From Microcystis aeruginosa W13-11 (GTDB lineage Bacteria > Cyanobacteriota > Cyanobacteriia > Cyanobacteriales > Microcystaceae), in assembly GCA_009995705.1 (NCBI GenBank), contig JAADBR010000044.1, positions 1-26,232 on the forward strand: DNA of 26,232 bases. The letters are read 5' to 3'. The translations under genes were made by a program, and so were the position numbers. This document shows, in pieces, positions 22,426 to 26,232 of the stretch (position 1 is the first letter of the stretch; every line of letters starts with the position of its first letter). The notes beneath the pieces were generated by a model that saw only the letters and a program-made list of their open reading frames with translations, was not told the DNA's origin and did not search any database.

Positions 22426-25400
22426 TTAGATCCTTTCTTGAGATTCTTGTAAGTTAATAATTTGAAGCATTGTTGCCTCCGCATCCTCACGCGCCATGCT
22501 ACGAGTCCAGAATCTTCGTTCATTACGCTTAATAATAATGATTTCTGTATCAGAAACCGAACGAACTAAACCATCAAGATAAATTTGATGGCTATTATAG
22601 GGAACTAATAAACCGTTTTCTTGTCTTGCTAATTGATCAATAATTTCTATCCATTGTTTTTGATCTAATTGGCAGACAGGTTGAGGTTTTTCTCCATACT
22701 CTTGTGTAGAGAAAATAACGGCTAACATAGGATTTTCTAACCCCTGAAATTGAGGACGAATAATCCGCCAACTGAATTCACCATCAGGTTCTAATTCTCG
22801 ATTCCAAATATCTAAAAAGGCTTGTAAATAACCTTCTAATCCTTTTTGAGTTTGACGGTTTTTATTAATATCGTTGAGAAGTCCTTGATTTTGTTGAGGA
22901 TAGCTTTCAACAGGTTTTACTGCTTTACTGTTGATATGATTATAGTAAAACTCTATCCCAACATCACACATATCACGAATGAGATCCCGTTCAGCAATAG
23001 TGAGATCATAGACATCAAATATTGCCTCATCTAATTGATATTCTAATTCAGTGAGTTGTGCTTCTATTTTTTCTGGAGTTTTTCCTTCAGGATGTTCAAT
23101 ACTATACTTTATAGGATTACAATTCTGTAATTGCTCAACAATATCGATAACTTTTTCCCGAATAACTTGATCCTTTGGAAAAATAATCGGCAAACTTAAA
23201 TATTCATCCTTATAAATTCCATCATGCCATATTCCCCATTTGCTAGAAGTCAGAAAAAAGTAATAACGAGATAATGAAGACCATAAAGTTCCTAATACAA
23301 TTTTATATTTCCATTCTTCAGCATCATGTAACTTGATACAATTTACTGAATTTGTAAAACTGAAGTTTTCTGATTCCAATCGAGCAATAATTTCTCCTTT
23401 TTTTCTAGATACCTGACTAATACCATGTTTAATAAGTAACCGAATACCTTGATATAAAGTTGGTTTTCTTGGTCGAGTTACTTGTTTAGGTGGTCTTTGA
23501 AACCAAGAAGAAGAAATTAAACCATATCTTTCAAATTTATCTGTGGGAAGTAATCTCGGTAACTGGCAATCTTTTTGATCCTTTCTCCCTTCTGAAAATC
23601 CTTGACCACTATTCCTAGAGTCATGTAATTCTTTTAAAGTTTGCGATAATTGTATCCCTTTAATTAAGCCAGCATCTTGATGATTTCCCCAATAATAAAT
23701 TTTCCATAAATAATCATTATAAAATAGTTCACTTTGTCTGATACCACGACGATCCATAACACTCAAAATAACAGCTGGCATATTTTTAATCATAGCTGTT
23801 TTTTTGGCAGACCAATAAGTGACAACTTGATCTTTTAAGGTTAACTCTGTCTGATTGACTTTCTGAAAAATAATTGAAGCAAAAGGAGACATTGAGGCAC
23901 TAGATTGATTTTTATTACCAGATTTAAAGAAAATATCACGAACATGAGCAAAATTGACAACTTCTTTTAATAAGACACTGTTTAACCATTTTTGTCTAAA
24001 TTCTTTGCTTTTATCATGAATCTTAAAGAAAATACCTGTTGATACCACTAATGCTGACCATCCATTATCTTTTAAAAAATCAAATACTCTCCAGATAAAC
24101 GCTTGAGAACGTTCTTTATCTCCAGCTGGATAATCACGTTCTTGACACCATTGTAAAGCGATATTTAATTCCTGTGTGCTTTTTCTATCGGTCGTTTTAG
24201 GAGATCCCCAAGGAGGATTACCGACAACAACATCAGCACATTGACTGCTAAAATTCCTAGATAATGTCACATCTTCTGAGTTAGAAAATTCTTGAAAAGC
24301 ATTATCGCAGACTAAATTATTAAAGTGATTATCCTCAGATAACCCATTCGCTTGATAAATTAAAAATGGTAATTTTTTACCTCGTTTAATTTGTGATAAA
24401 ATGTTTCGAGGCTCTTGATAATTTAATAAAGCAAGATATAGACTAAATGCAGTAATTCTGATAGCTTCTGAATTAATTTCTATGCCAGCTATCTGATTTT
24501 TTAAGATTTCTCTTAACTCTTTCCAACTTAATCGCTGTCCCTGATTTTGATAGACTCGATGTCTCACAATTCTCCGAAATGCTTCCACTAAAAAGATTCC
24601 TGAACCACAACAAGGATCAAGAATACGGGGATGAGTTGTCAAACAATCTGACGTTAAAACTTTAGACAAGACAAATTCTACTAATGAACTCGGTGTATAA
24701 TGCGTCCCATTATCAATATTTTCTGTATTTGACTCATGATAAAATTCTTCATAAATACTACTAATTAAAGAAATAGGAATTATATCAAATTTATAGGCCC
24801 AGAAAAATAATTTTTTTTGTTGATCAATATTTCCCTGTAAAAATTCTTGTAAGAGAGATAAATGCTGTTGCTCAACAGATTCCGCTTCTTGTTCATCAGA
24901 AGGGAACATATCTCCGTTAAAATCTTGACTCAACTTATTAAATAAAGCATAGGTAAAACTTTTATCACTTAATATTTTGATATAATGTTGTTTAGCTTCA
25001 GTTTCCATATTTAACTGATCATCAGGAGCATTAAGTAAGGCTTTCCATGTTGCATTGTTTTGTGCTATTGCTTCAAAATACTCTTGAGTTAAAATTCCTC
25101 TATCTTCCAAATAGCGAATAAAAATTGATCTACCAATTAAAGCATGAGCATATTTACGTTTATTTTCGCTTAATCCTCCACGAATTAAGGCTAAACGAAC
25201 TGTTTTTAAATCTTTGATCAGTGATTGATCAGCACGTTGATTAGATGTTTCAAAACGCTCATCCTCAAAAAGCTTCCCTGATTCAATTTGTTCCCGTCTG
25301 TATTGATAAAGTTTTGAAGTTACTTCAAGTATGTTTTGGGCAACTTCTAACGGTCTATTATTTTTCTTCCAATCTTTTATATTTCTGGCAGGTGGTTTGG

Positions 25401-25728
25401 TTAGATCGTAAATAGCCAGTTCACCTTCTTTCGCTAAAAATAGGTAACTTGGTCTAGCCATACACCATATTTTATTAAAGATTTGCCGTACTTTTTCATC
25501 TTCTTGAGTATCGCATTTAGCAAAAATAATCACAGGATTATTATTAACAAAAAAAACTTTTTCTGCTTCAACTTGCTTGGCTAATTCCAACCAATCTCCT
25601 TTTTCTATCCACTCTTCTAAAGTTATTTCTGACAATGACACTTTTGAACTCACTAAGTCGCCTTGACTAAAATCGAGTTCATCATAAGCATATTCTAACA
25701 ATTCATAAGCAGAATTAGCTGTCATCAT
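22426..25728 (-). CDS. Large N6-adenine-type DNA methyltransferase (restriction-modification)
   Basis: This 1100-aa protein has an N6-adenine methyltransferase core: motif X-like HYTPSSLVEFVL near residue 342, motif I DPCCGSG starting at Asp371, and motif IV NPPWG at 504-508. The order fits the gamma class, as in type IIG enzymes and Eco57I- or PglX-like methylases. The first 300 residues are a helical N-terminal region (FFVNNNPVIIFAKCD may be a diverged nuclease fold; I see no full PD-(D/E)xK there). The last 450 probably hold target recognition. No helicase or specificity subunit is nearby. ATG 25725 is an alternative start. The product probably marks host DNA while the small downstream protein cuts foreign DNA. 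Confidence 0.85.
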   Translation of the reverse strand: MMTANSAYELLEYAYDELDFSQGDLVSSKVSLSEITLEEWIEKGDWLELAKQVEAEKVFFVNNNPVIIFAKCDTQEDEKVRQIFNKIWCMARPSYLFLAKEGELAIYDLTKPPARNIKDWKKNNRPLEVAQNILEVTSKLYQYRREQIESGKLFEDERFETSNQRADQSLIKDLKTVRLALIRGGLSENKRKYAHALIGRSIFIRYLEDRGILTQEYFEAIAQNNATWKALLNAPDDQLNMETEAKQHYIKILSDKSFTYALFNKLSQDFNGDMFPSDEQEAESVEQQHLSLLQEFLQGNIDQQKKLFFWAYKFDIIPISLISSIYEEFYHESNTENIDNGTHYTPSSLVEFVLSKVLTSDCLTTHPRILDPCCGSGIFLVEAFRRIVRHRVYQNQGQRLSWKELREILKNQIAGIEINSEAIRITAFSLYLALLNYQEPRNILSQIKRGKKLPFLIYQANGLSEDNHFNNLVCDNAFQEFSNSEDVTLSRNFSSQCADVVVGNPPWGSPKTTDRKSTQELNIALQWCQERDYPAGDKERSQAFIWRVFDFLKDNGWSALVVSTGIFFKIHDKSKEFRQKWLNSVLLKEVVNFAHVRDIFFKSGNKNQSSASMSPFASIIFQKVNQTELTLKDQVVTYWSAKKTAMIKNMPAVILSVMDRRGIRQSELFYNDYLWKIYYWGNHQDAGLIKGIQLSQTLKELHDSRNSGQGFSEGRKDQKDCQLPRLLPTDKFERYGLISSSWFQRPPKQVTRPRKPTLYQGIRLLIKHGISQVSRKKGEIIARLESENFSFTNSVNCIKLHDAEEWKYKIVLGTLWSSLSRYYFFLTSSKWGIWHDGIYKDEYLSLPIIFPKDQVIREKVIDIVEQLQNCNPIKYSIEHPEGKTPEKIEAQLTELEYQLDEAIFDVYDLTIAERDLIRDMCDVGIEFYYNHINSKAVKPVESYPQQNQGLLNDINKNRQTQKGLEGYLQAFLDIWNRELEPDGEFSWRIIRPQFQGLENPMLAVIFSTQEYGEKPQPVCQLDQKQWIEIIDQLARQENGLLVPYNSHQIYLDGLVRSVSDTEIIIIKRNERRFWTRSMAREDAEATMLQIINLQESQERI

Positions 25729-26065
25729 CTTGAGTCAATCACCGGTAATAGTTGATTGTGTTGGTTAGAGTCACACAACCTAATCTTTGGTTTTTTTGAA
25801 CTATTTTTAATAGTATGACTGATAGGAAGCGTAACTGTCAAGTAAATGGACAAACCGCCATTATGTCAATTTTTTAATAATTGGGGCTCTTCGGTAATTG
25901 TTATGCAAATAATTAACTTAAAATAAAATTCCATGAGAGTGAGTACGCCTAAAAGTAGCTGAAATCTATACAGGGAGACACTTACGGCACAAATAGGTTA
26001 ATGCCAAAAGATAGACAATTGAGTTAAGATTTGAGATAATAGCCAAAAACCCGAGTATTTTACTT
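25729..26065. other. Region between the methyltransferase and the insertion sequence
   Basis: No gene is seen up to the transposase start. It contains a likely minus-strand promoter for the methyltransferase and, from 25883, the left end of the insertion sequence. A 6-bp repeat pair TTGTGT/ACACAA around 25755-25778 forms a weak hairpin in the 5' leader. Confidence 0.45.
25812..25841 (-). promoter_or_regulatory. Predicted promoter of the methyltransferase operon
   Basis: On the minus strand a perfect -35 TTGACA (25841-25836) is followed after 18 bp by CATACT (25817-25812) as a -10. It would start transcription near 25805, giving a leader of about 75 nt before ATG 25728. A second TTGACA lies further upstream at about 25862. 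The match is to the sigma-70 consensus only; no operator was identified. Confidence 0.4.
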
Positions 26066-26232
26066 ATGATGCTTGACAAATTTTTGAACCTAAAAGGAAC
26101 CTCTATTCAAGGCTATCTACACCTAGAAAATATCGGTATAGTTTGCCGAATCGAATCGAAAAATCAAAAAGCAACCTGTCCTCATTGTGGGTTAGAGAGC
26201 GATAAACTACACCAAAATCATCGACATTTAGT
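25883..26232 (+). mobile_element. Left end of an ISL3-family insertion sequence (partial)
   Basis: The sequence starting about GGGGCTCTTCGGTAATTG at 25883 looks like the terminal inverted repeat of ISL3-type elements, and the transposase start lies 183 bp inside it. The right end is beyond the window, so neither the inverted repeat pair nor the 8-bp target duplication expected for ISL3 can be checked. It was inserted just upstream of the methyltransferase promoter. Confidence 0.65.
26066..26232 (+). CDS. ISL3-family transposase, N-terminal part
   Basis: The frame from ATG 26066 (a second ATG follows at 26069) runs off the window end. It reads MLDKFLNLKGTSIQGYLHLE, NIGIVCRIES and then CPHCGLESDKLHQNHRHLV: the N-terminal Zn-finger (CPHCG) region that ISL3 transposases use to bind inverted repeats. 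The DDE catalytic domain lies outside. About 55 of roughly 400 residues are visible, with no disruption in them. Confidence 0.85.
   Translation, partial: MMLDKFLNLKGTSIQGYLHLENIGIVCRIESKNQKATCPHCGLESDKLHQNHRHL

Noticed and set aside
22846..23034. 62-codon plus-strand frame inside the methyltransferase gene
   Set aside because: Antisense shadow in AT-rich coding DNA.
1..26232. CRISPR array, tRNA, rRNA or riboswitch
   Set aside because: No regularly spaced repeats, cloverleaf or conserved aptamer was seen by eye; a tRNAscan or Rfam search was not possible here.

Overview
The window looks like a piece of a cyanobacterial chromosome, most probably Microcystis or a close relative. The reasons are the adjacent cphB-cphA cyanophycin genes, repeated HIP1 palindromes (GCGATCGC), a cyanobacterial Atx1-type copper chaperone, a TerB/Mo-nitrogenase-C domain protein, and many toxin-antitoxin relics and small inverted-repeat elements. 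The genus is inferred from remembered sequence; the phylum is much safer.

Layout: trmD (-) lies at 575-1270, divergent from cphB and cphA (1645-5240, +), which break down and make the nitrogen reserve cyanophycin. A compact AT-rich operon follows at 5358-7103: two DUF488 proteins and a predicted dual-OB protein, all overlapping. From 7.1 to 9.2 kb there is accessory DNA: a stand-alone conflict-associated HTH protein, a small secreted protein, a DUF433 antitoxin whose DUF5615 toxin is broken, and a 212-bp MITE with terminal repeats and a target duplication. From 9.4 to 14.5 kb, all on the minus strand, are a SulP anion transporter, a TerB-like protein, UDP-glucose dehydrogenase and UDP-glucuronate decarboxylase (a two-gene UDP-xylose operon). 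At 14.7-15.4 kb is a fossil VapBC-type pair with four in-frame stops, hidden from ORF callers. polA (15744-18614, +) is followed by a small conserved gene and atx1.

After a two-way terminator-like hairpin (about 19.2 kb) there is an AT-rich minus-strand island: MazEF-like, RelE/ParE-like, MntA-HepT and a second MNT-HepT module, interleaved with three copies of a 57-89 bp repeat and gene fragments. It ends with a large N6-adenine-type DNA methyltransferase (1100 aa) plus a 226-aa protein with a PD-(D/E)xK-like motif, read here as a two-gene restriction-modification-like system. The right edge cuts into an ISL3-family insertion sequence.

The most striking pattern is one-sided decay. Of six toxin-antitoxin modules, only the RelE/ParE one looks intact. 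In four others the antitoxin is kept while the toxin is truncated, given a new C-terminus, or lacks its catalytic residue; in the sixth both genes are dead. The best candidates for under-described systems are the DUF488-DUF488-dual-OB operon and the methylase/PD-(D/E)xK pair.
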